DNA of 64,000 nt from Apostichopus japonicus. Lineage: Eukaryota; Echinodermata; Holothuroidea; Aspidochirotida; Stichopodidae. The position numbers and the translations under genes are program-made. The first letter of the stretch is position 1. Each line of letters starts with the position of its first letter. The notes below the pieces were generated by a model. The model was not told the DNA's origin and did not search any database. It was given only the letters and a program-made list of their open reading frames with translations. Below are positions 36,681-49,087 of the stretch, one piece after another. The stretch lies in the NCBI RefSeq assembly GCF_037975245.1, contig NC_092562.1, positions 15,084,521 through 15,148,520 on the forward strand. The letters run 5' to 3'.

Positions 36681-39012
36681 CTTATATAGCGCGTTCATCA
36701 GCAACGCTGCTCGAAGCGCTTTACAGGAATTGAAATAATTAATATACAGGAAACATTTAAAAAATACACGAAACATTCAAAAGCAAATAATAGAAAAATA
36801 TCGCCTAAAAGGTATACACCATAAAACCTATAATAGGATTGAAAAATACATTAAAGCTATGGTGATACATCTATGGTGAAACATATATGGTGATATATCT
36901 TTCGTAGCTGTTTGGCAAAGATGTTCATCATAATTATCTCTATCAAATACTCCAATAATGATAGTTGGGTTGGTGCCTCCTTAAAGGAAAGTCAATAGCA
37001 ATCATACATTCTCCAGTTCGGTTAAGAAAGTATAACGATTCCTCTTGCGTTATTTTCAAGTGACTTCCTATCTTTGTGGTGGCTGGTTACATCACAGATA
37101 CATGATCAAATCCTGCAAAGCCAAAACCTCTTTATTAGCTCCCTAATATAAACTTGTTCTTACCTTCAACAAACATTTCGCTTGATATGGAACTTGCAAT
37201 CGTTTGTTTTTCCATAAAGTTTTGAATGATTCATTTTGCCATTGTGAAGTCACTCTCAATTAACAAATGTTTGCCCTCTGTGATATTTTACTGTGCCATG
37301 TCTTATAGAAAACCATAAAAGGCTTTGTTTTCTTTAAGGAAATGTTTTAACCCTGCAGTAGTAAACCCGTCTTGAGGCATTCGCTGTCTCCAAACAATTT
37401 GTTCATGAATGTTCGAGCAAATGCAAACATTATATCACGCAAACCCTGCGACAGCCTTTTTTTGTGTTTTTGCGTGAAATGAGACCGATCTAGGTGAGGA
37501 ACAGAACTGCTTGTCGGAAGATTACAACTCCCAAAGGTAGGGATGAGTTTATTTTGTCAAGATATGAAGGGCCAAACTTAGGGGCAGCACTTTTCATTAG
37601 TTGAAGAGTAATACCAGCCTTTAATCTATGTTGTCAGTTATAAACCAACCAATCTCGGCTTTTAATCTTTCTATTCATCCACTATATCATTTGCCATATG
37701 GTTCACAGGAAGCTTGAAGGGTTGTTTGTCAATCTGTGACTTGTAACTCATGCTTTGATTTGGAAGTCTAATGAAATGCACAAATTTGTTCAAAGGCCCA
37801 AGGATGTGACCCTGGGTAATATAGGCAAAGACCTACTGCATTATTTCATTTGAAGGTTATCGGTAAGTTTTAGCATGCAAAAATGCCAGAACATAGTTCT
37901 CAAAAGTACTTCAAAAGTGGCTCTCATCCTTCGTATTATTGCCAGCCATTGAGGGTTATTTAACTAGATGATGAAATATCTTGTTGTGGTTAATTGCTTT
38001 TAGAGGGGCAGTAAAATTACTTGTTGGTGACCATGGCCTGGGTAACCATATGGGTAACCATAATTATGGGTAACCATAATTTGACTTCTAGCATATTTTG
38101 GGGCAATAGTAATAACTTTTAAATTGTCTCTGGTAATAAAAATCCCTTCCAATGTACATAGTCCAACAACTTTTCTACCATGAGGTAAAAATCTCATCCT
38201 ACTTGAAAAACCCATATATACAGTGTGGCTTTTACATTCTTCGATTACTCATAGAGATGAATTCTGTAGTGTACGTTATAAAAAAAGAGCTTTGAATGGA
38301 TGTATATTTTTGTCTATGATACCGAAAAAAACAGTCTAATAATCCAGAATATAATCCCCCTCCATTAGCAGCTCTGTTGCAATCCCATTCCAGAAATCAT
38401 GAACATGAATGCATCCATAAAGCTAATGGACGATTCCATGGTAACGGTAGGACGTTTTGACTATTAATTATACCACATTTCAGACATGTGTATCACAAAC
38501 AGTTTCCTTAATTCCATCAAAACAAAAGTCACCATTGGAGTACTTTGATTACTTTTCCTATCACAATAAAAATCACATCTTGGGATGAAAATATGAATAT
38601 TACTTGATGCTAATGGTTGATACCAAAATGCTTCCAAAGAATAATTCTGAAGTTAAGTCTTAAAAATGTAGACTTTTAGTGATTGTTTGACACCAGAGTT
38701 GTTGTCATCGCTTGCATGTAATTGTTTTTGGTGCTATGTCCACTGTCGTGTGGAATTGCCGTAATGCAAATTGATAAACTTAAAACGGTAAAATTGATGA
38801 TTTAAACCCAGACTGTTTATACAAAGTAACCTGTATTACCAATGGGGAACAATTAGAATATTTACGAATTGATATAGGTTGGTATGGGTTTATTCAGCAA
38901 GTTGTTATTAAACATACAAAAGACATGTTTCTAATTGTAAATTATTAGTACATTATTTTTATAAATTTTTTAAATTTATCTCATGCATCAATACCTTTTT
39001 TATCATTTTAAG

Positions 39013-39063
39013 GATGACGTCAGCAAGAAATTCATTGTTGATTTGATTCATAAAAATCCATGA
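39013..39063 (+). CDS. Candidate nested microprotein gene, terminal exon d
   Basis: Acceptor with a long T-rich tract (cctttttttatcattttaag) followed by GAT GAC GTC in phase 0. It encodes DDVSKKFIVDLIHKNP and a TGA at 39061-39063. AATAAA follows at 39130. Joined to segments a-c it gives a 54-residue protein. A 6.1-kb intron would separate it from exon c; extra small exons may intervene (for example a 27-base candidate ending near 33107). Could also be a chance assembly. Confidence 0.35.
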   Translation, partial: DDVSKKFIVDLIHKNP

Positions 39064-39129
39064 AAACATTAAGAAGAAAAAGTGAATGCAAATTATGTGT
39101 ACATGTAACCATTTTTATAGTTTCATTCA

Positions 39130-39135
39130 AATAAA
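39130..39135 (+). terminator. Candidate polyadenylation signal AATAAA for the nested gene
   Basis: AATAAA 67 bases after the stop codon of the candidate terminal exon. The hexamer is common by chance in AT-rich sequence, so it only adds weak support. Confidence 0.3.
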
Positions 39136-40664
39136 ATTTAGTTTAATTTCTAGAATGTTTCATTCAGGTCAAATACATGATTTAAACTACCCCCTATTAG
39201 CCTAAAATATTTTCTTAATCTTTTAGCAAATTGATCAAAATTTAAAGTCAAGACTGATGAACCTTGAGAACAATGTGTGTACTGTTAAGTTTTTTATTAT
39301 AACATTATTAGACCAAGTGTAAACAGTTTTAATAATATTATCCAATACAGGATTATACAGCAACGTGTACAACGTATCAACGTATGACATTATAATACAC
39401 AGAATGAATAGTAATCCAGAACTGTTGTGTGATGTACTTAAAAAGAGACAAGTCTGACATTCCCATCTACATGAATGAAAGTGGAAAGATAAGTAGAACA
39501 GCTTGAAAATATTTCACAATTATTAGTTTCATAGGTAAGCAACCATGATATCTCTCAAACTTTCACTCAAACTCAAAAAAAATTCATATCTTAGTAAATG
39601 ACAAGTAGAGTCCTCCAAATATCTGTAAAATTCAGTCACAGATATATAAAGAACCAGTAAATATAAACTGACAATATACCTGACAAATTTATGTATAACA
39701 TAGCTATATATGTATCTACAAACATCTACAAAGATTTCAGTCATATCTAGTATAAAAATAATGATGTAACATAAAAAGTTGTTACAAACCATCGCAAGTG
39801 ACCACTTTTTCCATTTCTCAGGCCACTCGATGACACTATGATGTAAGCAGGGAGTCGTTACAACTTCCCGATGTAGGTTAGCTTTACTTCAATTTCTACA
39901 GGTTCTGTTTAAATTAATTTTCAATGGCTTATATATGAGTCAGTAAATTAGATAACTTTGACAAGGTTATTTGGAGCATACCCTCTGAAGTGATCATCGG
40001 TTTGTGTCTAATTATCGCCGTAGGGTATCTTTAATGTATCACATCCAGCAGGAAGATAAAAAACATAAAAAGCAAAATATAAAATGTGACTGGAAGCAGT
40101 ACCAAAAAAGGAAAGAAAATAGAAGTTAATTTGACATTTATAATCATCATGAACCATCATGCAGGAACGGTCTTCTAGCTATTTTTTATCTTGTTGATGG
40201 TCGGGCCTTGAACTGAACCTAATTGTGTAAAGCCCCACACGTACGTAATTATTTTTACCAAAAGTAAAAGCCAAATTTCCAGAACATTCTTAAAGCAGCA
40301 TATTGTGTTTAACCTGATAAACTTTCCATTTGTTCACAGTTTCATAAAAGACAGTCTGCTAGTTGCTATTATTTTCTGTCATTTTATTTATGAAGAAAAA
40401 GAAAGATAGACTTATTCAGTATTTGAAACGATGTTCATAGGACTTATAAATGATGAATAAAAAATTACAAAGTAGCTTAGGGTGAAAAATTTGATGAAAT
40501 GATTTTTTTTTTATTAATTCACTATTTAGCTACACTTTGAGAGAATAAAGATAAGACAGTTTTCAAAACTTGTAAATAAAGTTAGCTTTTTTTCTCAACC
40601 ATCTTTTAGGATTGTTTTGCTTGTCCACCAAGAATTAAATTGTCTGAGAGATACAAAGTTCTAA

Positions 40665-40890
40665 TATACCGGAAAAAGTTTGGCCCCAATTCTTAAATTC
40701 TAAAATTATGTAATAACCCAAAGTGGTGCAAACCAAGGACTTCTGGTAAGGAATAAATTTTCCTGTTCAAAGTTTCTCTGAGGAGATGAAATATATTATA
40801 AGTGAAATATTGTAGTCATTTTTGAACAATTAACTTTATACCTGAACAATTGATATACTATTTGAGCCAAACTTTTTGAGCCAGCACTAT
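40665..40890. mobile_element. Candidate MITE with inverted ends
   Basis: The left end ggaaaaagtttggccccaa (40671-40689) and the right end tttgagccaaactttttgag (40861-40880) are inverted copies of each other with a few mismatches, around an AT-rich non-coding core of about 170 bases. Target duplication was not resolved. Confidence 0.4.
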
Positions 40891-41861
40891 ATATGCTGTC
40901 AAAAAAAAGAATGTAGCATTGAATGATATATTTAACATGACAGAATTTTGGGGTTTTTCATCAATTTCCGATGATGGCACGTTTCACATTGTAGCATAAT
41001 AAACATGTGATCAATGTCTTTCCTTTCATATCAAAACTCTTAATTGTGAGAAACTTCAAAGGCAATAAACTCAACAACTTGTATTCTTCTTTAATTTGCT
41101 ACACATATTAACGGGAAATGAAAATAAGAAATGTACGACTTAGTTTGTTCTTGTAAAGGATATGCCATGGATTGGCACTTTAAATTTGTTGGTATTTAAT
41201 CGTTTGATCCTAGAACTTTAATTTCTTTGAATAAAGTATGTGTTGTGAATGACTCATTTTAACTTAACTCTTGAAGGTAATATGAATGCCTGATACAGTA
41301 GTTCCTTTAAGCTATGAGTCACCATCCATTTTTCAAAGATGACTTATTGAGTGTTAATGGGACTTATAGTATCGTCTACTGTCATTATTCTGATGTTGTT
41401 TCATTACAAGTGCCATTTTTTACAACAACTAAAGCCAACAGCTTTCAGATTCTCTTTTCTATTTGCATATATTTGAATATTTTATAAAGAATTAGATTTG
41501 AGTGAATATAATGTCATTATATCACTTAGCTTTCGCTTGCAAGTGTTGTGGCACTGATATCTCCATTCAAACACAACGTGTGTGGCAGAACCTGTTCAAA
41601 ATGGCCTGTTGCCAACACAGCGCCCATAATGTATATTAGAATAACTCCTCAGGGCAACAATTGACATTTATATTACAGTTATATCTATATATAAGGACAA
41701 ACAAGAAAACAGATACCTGGAACATTTGTGAGAGTTTTATCCAAATGTTTGGCAAACTTATGTTGCTATAACGGAGAAATTGTGTCGATAAGAAAGGCTG
41801 CACAACAGCTGCAGCTAAGCTGAACTAATATCAAATAGCATGGAAATTGTTATGCCAGAAT

Positions 41862-41985
41862 ATGAATCCCCAATCCAGTAGCCTACATTTTCGGGTAACT
41901 ATATACTAGATGCTATATATGCGAGTATGTTTTGGGTTAACTATATGCTAGAACATGAATCCCCAAACCAGTAGGTTACTTCACA
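41862..41985 (+). repeat. Short interspersed direct repeats
   Basis: atgaatccccaa(t/a)ccagtag occurs at 41862 and 41955, and (g)gtaactatat(a/g)ctaga occurs near 41894 and 41936, forming an interleaved local duplication of about 93 bases. Confidence 0.6.
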
Positions 41986-44900
41986 AGTTCACAATTTTAA
42001 TTGTTTCTGAACTTTACTCTAAAACTTGGGCTCAATTAGTGTAACAACATAGTATTAAACATAATAACCATTGCCTGGAATAAAGTAGTTCAAATAGATT
42101 ACAAAAATATTGTCAAGCTGGAAAAATGTATACATCATATATTATTCATGACAAGAACATGGAAACCTGGCAGGAAGAATCTCAGTGTCAATGCCAGAAA
42201 GATTCTACCAGCTTACGATGGCCTGTTCAGGTTCAGCTGATGTAACCTTTGTAAAAAATTAATGTGAGGTTCTCCTTGAAGGGAGTATTATCAATGCAGT
42301 CCTATGTTGACAGTGTAAGATCATTATGGAGAACATTAATGAATAATGCATTCGTGTGCAGGGCTGATGTCAAGATGTTTTTGCATGAATTATTTTAGAC
42401 TACAGTTTCTTCTTTGTTGACTGTCTGACATGATTGATGAAAGAAAAAAAGGCTGGGAGTAAGTTCACTTACCACTTTGAAGGTAACTGCTTTGAAAGTA
42501 AGCCATCCAGCAGCCATCTTGAATAATCATTTTCTGATCTCTTTAAAACACAACCCAAGATCATGAAATCAGGAGAAAAAGTTAAAGACCTTTGAAAGTC
42601 GTAACATGGATTACCAAAACAGTAAGCTGCCGCAATCCCCCGTCCACCGGGGTGATCTGGGGTCAACCCCCGGCTGCGTTTACATTACGAATGTTTGACG
42701 GAGCGTGGGGTCTGATCATCCTTGGATCCTAAACTGTTGCAGTAGTTCAAATCGTGGGGTCTGATCAGTGTGTAAAGTTCTACACCAAGCACTGGGTTTC
42801 AATACCTTGCTCGCAGTCAAATGTTAATGGGACTTTAAAAGTAGTGTCAAATCATTGGACAATCCCTAACTTGTAATAAAACCCTGCTTTTATTGTATAC
42901 ACAGAGACTACACTCAACTGGTAGAATTTTGAATACTTTAGTTGACTAAATCTGAACAAATAGATTGAGTTCATAGTTTTTCTTCATACAAATCTAAATG
43001 AGGCAAGGTTTATGTATTTTATGATCACCCATCTTCTGAAGATTCTAATCTCCATACTGTCACAATGTTGATGAATTGTTGTTTCGCTGCTTCTTCGGTC
43101 TTAATTGAAAAATTTCACTGACCATTCATTTAGTCCAATGGGAAGACATGTTACATCTTACTGTTTATTTCTTGGCAGAGGCCAAGGGGTAATTAACTTT
43201 TAAATTGTGGCCGCTATTATGACAATAGAGGATAATTAATCATTCTCATTGATGTACAGTATTTGTTTTTTCAGGAGAGAGATCTCTCCTTTATGCTCTG
43301 ACACAATGTGGTGCAAAATTGGGACAAAAGCAGTAATTTGTAGAGTGGTAGGTACAGTAGTCCACAGCTCAGGCTGCTATTAACCTCCAGCAATTATCGT
43401 TAATTACCTCTCTCAGCCAACTGATACTGTAAAGATATACATCATGAAAAATAGATGATTAAAGGAGTCTGAGACCGCATGGTTCTAGTTGCAACCCTTG
43501 AAAAAATCTCAGGGTATGTAAAGCTGGCAATTATTTGTTAGATCACTGTGAAATCACAGGGAGACACCCCTTTTTTACCTCAGATTTCCAGAGACTGCAG
43601 TGCTAAGATGTTACCAAATTTTTGTAAGCCATATAGATTAAAAAAGGGTATGGAACCTGGTGGTCCAAGACCAAGGGTCTGCTAAAAAGGGTCCAAAACC
43701 TTATGGACCATTATGCCTGTTGCTAGGAGACGTATGGACCAGTGGTCAATTGAGAAATGTTATGAAGTTTCTATACATTAAAAGTATTAAATAACAGGTT
43801 GATTTTGGTCTCAACTTTTTTATCTGGCAACAGCTCATGAAATATTTTGAATGCATTGACAGACAAAACTTGCAAACCGGATTGCCTGCTATTACCTTTT
43901 GGACGGTCAATTATTATTTATTTTCAAAAACCAAAGTGTACTTTTCTTTGCTGCTATATGAAGCTGGTCTCTGGCTGCATCAGTGCTCAAATTTTAATAC
44001 AGTTTTAAAATTGAATTATATACTCAAGATATAATCTTCTTGAATAAACTTCTTTTTGTTGAATTTGGTAATTACATCACAATCTGCAACATGTTTGACT
44101 GCACTGGTCAAAATTTTCTTGCATGAGTTTTTCATTTTAACTTTTCATGTAATAATTACTTCTTCCCATGTCAGTATTGTTGATCTACCAGTATTTCTCC
44201 AATTGTACGATTTGCTCTCTGGAATTTCTAAAATGCCCAGATATGGCATATAACCAGCAATCTTTAATATGTACTGTACTTACACAAGCTTTGGTATAAC
44301 GTTGTAATGCAGTAATAAAATTTTGTTCCTAAAGGGGTCGCCTAGAACTTTTATCAATCTTTTTTGACCTATTTTCAACAAGGTAAAAGGAAAAGAAAAG
44401 AAAAAAGCTTCCACTCAAGATGTAGATTTGTTGTGACACAAGATTTTTCCAGGTTATTTGGCTCTAAGTTTATTCATGTTTTTGAAAGTAGATTTATCCA
44501 AACAGCATCTGTCTGTAAACCAGGCTCTTCTGGGCTTACAGCTGCCTTATTTTGTCTGGCAGTGTTGTTTTTTAAAGGGAGGACTTGAAAATCTTCTCTG
44601 CTCCTGAAGTCCTAAAATCTAACCAGAGGAGATAAATACACCAGTAGTCAAAATATAGATAGTTCGATAGAAGAGAATATATTAAGAACATCAACAGTGT
44701 AACATGATCACTCAGAAAATGATGCCCGAAGCTAAAAAACTTTTTCAGCTAAGCTTGATAATATTGCATACGGCATGATTGCATATATACGCAGAAGGGA
44801 AATGAGGTGCACATAAGGTGTTGCGCTCGAGTCTGACAATTATTTCTTGAGTTTGATCATATTGTGTTCCATTATGAACACCTACATACATATCCTGTCT

Positions 44901-45009
44901 GCCTAAATTATCTCTTGCTGCAGTACTGATCTAGGTAACCTACAATTACATTATGGTAAATAGGGTACTGGTCTTACAGTTGAATATTTGGCTGCTTTTG
45001 CAATGATAT

Positions 45010-45062
45010 AAGTAAATATAGAAATATATATAGAAATAAATATATATAGAAATATATATATG
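45010..45062 (+). repeat. TA-rich tandem patch
   Basis: Imperfect repeats of atatatagaaat over about 50 bases. A simple-sequence repeat with no other feature. Confidence 0.75.
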
Positions 45063-46968
45063 GTCTTTCTAGACTTGTATAGCTGTGGTCTAGAATATAA
45101 ATGTACAAGAATGATAACTATTAACAAAAGTGTCCCCTCCCCCCCCCCCAATGGGTGCAACAAATGTTCTCTATCCATTTCCAACTGAACCTTTTCTTTA
45201 AGTAGGCTGATGTAAAAACATCTTAAATGGGTTTTTCTTATAGAACAATACTGAACAACTGTGTGTAAGTGCCTGCTATTTTTTGACCATCATGTAAAAT
45301 AAACAAAATTTAAACCTGTTTGTTTATGAAAAAACCATGAATTAACTGAGAATTTTATAACCAGTTCATCATCATTGTGAACAAACAACACCTCTATATT
45401 CCACCTGGCAAGAAGGTGCATGCATGCATGGAAAAAAAATATAGCACGGTGGAAACAAATCAGTGTTCCAGAAACGAAAGGTTATCCAATCTAAATAATG
45501 TTCAGAATGGCAAGAAGGAAATAAATTTAATGCATGATTAACCAGCGTCCTTGTTGTACTTTTTAACGAGGTTCTGATGAAGTAACCTAACCGTCATTAA
45601 ATGTTGTTAATAGCCTACGTAAATCTGGATTTATTGTTAATGACAGGGTCTTAAATAACATTAATGTGATATCATGACGGTGCTAATTGTGTCCCCTAAG
45701 CCAATGACGACTGATTATAATGTCAGACGCTTGAGTTTATAGTATGTAGTATCATGACATTTGTAAACCTTACAAAGGTCAGACACCTGTAAAACAAAAT
45801 TTATTGATTTTCTCATTCATGGCTTGTAAAATATTGTCAAATTTAGAATAGTCTACGTGTGCAAAACTTAATTTATTTCATTTCGAGTGCAATAAAGTAG
45901 CTCAAAGTATGGCTTATTGTTTGGATAGATGCTGGCAGTTTATACTATTAGATTCTGGTCATTAAGAATACTGTAAAAGACAAGGATTTAGCCAGAAGGA
46001 ATAAGGAGGGCAACCCATTGCTATGGTTTAGTGGTTTGAAGGGAGGGGTTCAGCCTGTCACCTTTCCATTTGGCAATTCTTTTGTTGACAGGTGGTGCTA
46101 TGGTGCAAAATAATGGCATCCTCTTACAGCTTCATGAGGGCAATCCCTTTCCATTTCCGATGAATATCCTGTTACTCTCCTCTTTGCATAGGGTTAGAAA
46201 TAAGATATCATCGCTCCCTACATACCCAAACCAGTAAGTTTTGGGGATTTTCAACTAACAGTGGGGAATATTTGTCTGCTCAATTTTTTCTTTTTATTGT
46301 TATTCATGTATCATAACTTTTTAAACTCTCCTATTTATAAATTGTATTTAATGCTAATTATACTGGAATAAAGGAAACCGAAAATCTGAAACTGAAGTGT
46401 TACATTGTCTACCAAGGGAGTATACTGTACCTTAGAACTTATTATGTATACATCATGTCAACAGAAAGATGTCCAAGAATTAGAAAACAACTTTGGAAAT
46501 GGCAAAGAGTTTATAGGGTTTTTTTCTTCATCCTGTGCTCATGTATTTGAAAAGGGGTCCATTCACTGCCCTTCTCCAAGTTGTAAAAAAAATAAAACAT
46601 TGATGTAACTTTAGACCAACTTGTATTTAAAGCTTTTTATAATGTATGGGTGGCAACCTAGCATGAGAAAGTGTTATAGGAATTGCCACTACTGACAGTA
46701 AAGTCTGTAATAGCTGGATAAAACACAGAAGTTGCTTAAATCCACATTACAAGTTGAAAGTAGCTGTAAATCCTTGCTGCAGAGCTCATTGCTTTTGCAA
46801 AATTTGACTAAAAACGTCTTTGGCAATTCAAAATCTGTAGATCTCATACTGTCCCATGGTTCCATACTTTCAAGAGGTTGGTTGATATTGTATCCATAAT
46901 AATACGTGGACTCCAACACATTTTCAAGATACTTTCGGAAGTGATGAGGTGTGGGGGGTTGTTGACAG

Positions 46969-47063
46969 GTAGAGACCGGTCGCTGAGGACTTACTGTGCT
47001 AAAAGGGTTACCCAGTTCACTCAAGGCAAGGTAGAGGAGAGAACTGAGGTTGTGAGGAGACAG
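46969..47063 (+). CDS. Orphan exon candidate in AGBL4 intron 2
   Basis: A 95-base segment after acceptor-like ttgttgacag and before a consensus donor, GACAG|gtaagc. It encodes RDRSLRTYCAKRVTQF then TQGKVEERTEVVRRQ, needing a one-base overhang upstream and ending in phase 0. It is richer in GC than its flanks and reads like a basic helical peptide. The upstream pyrimidine tract is poor. It does not fit between AGBL4 exons 2 and 3 in frame (phase 1 in, phase 0 out), so it would belong to another transcript or be noise. Confidence 0.22.
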
Positions 47064-47934
47064 GTAAGCTGGTTACTCAAAAGATATCCAAACCCAGGGA
47101 AGTATGAGATGTTTAATGAGTAGCCATGTTGTTATAATCTCTTTTTTCTCTCTTATTTACTTTGAGAGATTTTCATCTACATCATTCCTCTCTTATCTGT
47201 CACCTGTACTTATGCATTCCTTTATACCTACCTTAATGCAACGAATTGGTAAAAATTTTTTGCACATTGCAAACTCTGCACATCTCCTTGACCTTCTTGA
47301 CCTCCTCAGGTTGTTGCCCTCTTCAATCCCAATCTACCATCCAGAATTAGTTACGACGGGATTCTTGTGCGAATTTGCCATCTATTTGTGGATACTTACA
47401 TGACTTGTAGTCAGAGAGCTATGAAGTCAATGCCAATGTTAATAACAAATGCGAATCCAAATTCCAATGTCAAATAGTCAGCTTTAAAACCAGTCATTGA
47501 TGATGTTTCCCTAAGCACTTATTTGCTATCTTAATTAGTGAATCATACCTTACCACCCCTCCCCCCACCATTTTTTGTTGTTGTTGGACTTTTTGTTGTT
47601 GTTGTTGCGCTTTTACTATTTGTGAAGTTTTCAAGACATTTAATTCCCCATGTTTTACTTGTCTCTAAATTATCCTCAGTATGTGTGTGTAGGCCTAATA
47701 TGCCACTCGTGTTTCCAATTGTCTCTAATTGTCCTTTTAAATACCCTCTCTTCCTGTTGAGCTGGCATGTAAACTGAAGAAGAATTTAAAAAAAGTTTGA
47801 CATCAACTTGTCAGATGCAATTTAGCAAAAAGGAACTATTTTGGATGATTTCCTGTGCAACTTTGAAAACCTCTGAAGTTGCTCAGTTACAAAGCTACTT
47901 TCCAGTTATTTCTTAAATCTACAGCACGTAGTTC

Positions 47935-48480
47935 AAGTTAAAGGCCACACTCTCTCCGAGAATATTTGTAGAGCTCCCACGCGCGAAAATGATTCCAGAA
48001 TGACAGCCTGGAGTGAAAAGAAAAAAAAAACAGCGACACAAGACAGATGGGCAGCATAACCCTAAAACAAATTAGGAGGACAAGGTGTTTTTTAAGATCT
48101 GACTGTTGAAGAACAATATTGGATGTAAAACTAGGACCCTGTCTCACGTTTATCGCCGACCACGGAATTAATGAGATAAACAGAATGGCGTAAAATCCGC
48201 AGATAAGCGACACCTGTGGCTCGAGAAGTGATAAATTTTCAGGGAAATTTTACCGCTGGGCTGTTTTAAAAGTCGAGTTAAACGCTCTTATTTCCATTTG
48301 CCGACCACTTTCGCGACTCGGATTGAGTGATGTTTACTGATGGTATTCCCGTCCAGAGAGATGGCTATCTGCGTAATAAAAGTTATTCCCGTATCATCAA
48401 AACATCGAATCCGGTGTGACTATCTTTCTCGTCTTATATTGTCACATTAAAATGGGAGTTTTCGATGACGGAAACGAAAC
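47935..48480. promoter_or_regulatory. CpG-rich intronic block, candidate enhancer or cryptic promoter
   Basis: About 28 CpGs by eye in roughly 540 bases (cacgcgcgaaa, atcgccgacc, ttcgcgactcgg, tcgaatccgg), against sparse CpG in the surrounding intron. GATA-type sites (gataaac, gataagc, gataaat) and an E-box in cacctgtgg cluster at 48170-48240. The ORF on the minus strand here (47938-48213) has no recognisable domain. A regulatory role is inferred from composition. Confidence 0.35.
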
Positions 48481-48861
48481 AAAATAGAATTTACTTTTAA
48501 GTGAATGTGACATGAGACAGGTAGAAAAGAGTGTAAACAGTCAATCAAGGGCAGATAAATTATTCCGCTAGACACACCTTGAAATGCCAAGAGGTGTGGA
48601 ATCTCAAGATTACCATTTAGGTGTCTCTTCTGGAGTTCTCAAGTTTAATTTCCATGTTGTTCTTCTTATTATCTAGACTGAAAAGCTTCTAAATGCTAAT
48701 ATTTCTAATTTCCGTCACAAAAGACGGGAGGGGTAGGGATTGGGGCAGGGAAAAGTGGAGAAAGAGGGGGCAGGAGGTGTCTTCTTGATGTAGTAATATA
48801 TAAACACATATAACATATCTTAGACTGAAGAGAACATGTATGCGTGTATGTATGTATGTAT

Positions 48862-49015
48862 ATTAGATCCTCCTGCAAGCAGGAACTCGCAAAGAAGCCT
48901 CATTGGCTTATCAAAGCCGCAAGCTGACCGAAGTCAGTCTCTTACATTCATATTTAACGTCCATGATTATGAATTGTTAATTGTCAACAACTCTGTAAAC
49001 TGTTGCAGTTGTAAT
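48862..49015 (-). repeat. 5'-truncated SINE fragment (second family)
   Basis: Reverse-complement match to the body and tail of the SINE at 13859-14110: the hairpin-forming gatcctcctgcaagcaggaa, then attggcttatcaaagcc and aattgtcaacaa. The tRNA-like head is missing. It abuts the minisatellite at 49088. Confidence 0.8.
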
Positions 49016-49087
49016 GTTTGATTATGTACAGATGTATAATTAGACTGTACATGTGCTTGTATTTTAATAAGCCTAGTCACCTGTAAG

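Larger units (their letters stand above)
35035..36725 (-). repeat. SINE tail split by a transposon insertion
   Basis: If 35070-36688 (transposon plus one target copy) is removed, the flanks read as ...agtacttatatagcgcg...gaagcgctttacagg. This matches the tail of the SINE at 1037-1345 (tttatatagcgc...caaagtgctttacgg) in the same orientation. The tRNA-like head is absent, so it was 5'-truncated before the insertion. Confidence 0.7.

Noticed and set aside
37090-37780. Possible decayed coding sequence on minus downstream of the hAT-like element
   Set aside because: Short stretches look protein-like but stops are frequent in all frames and no domain is recognised.
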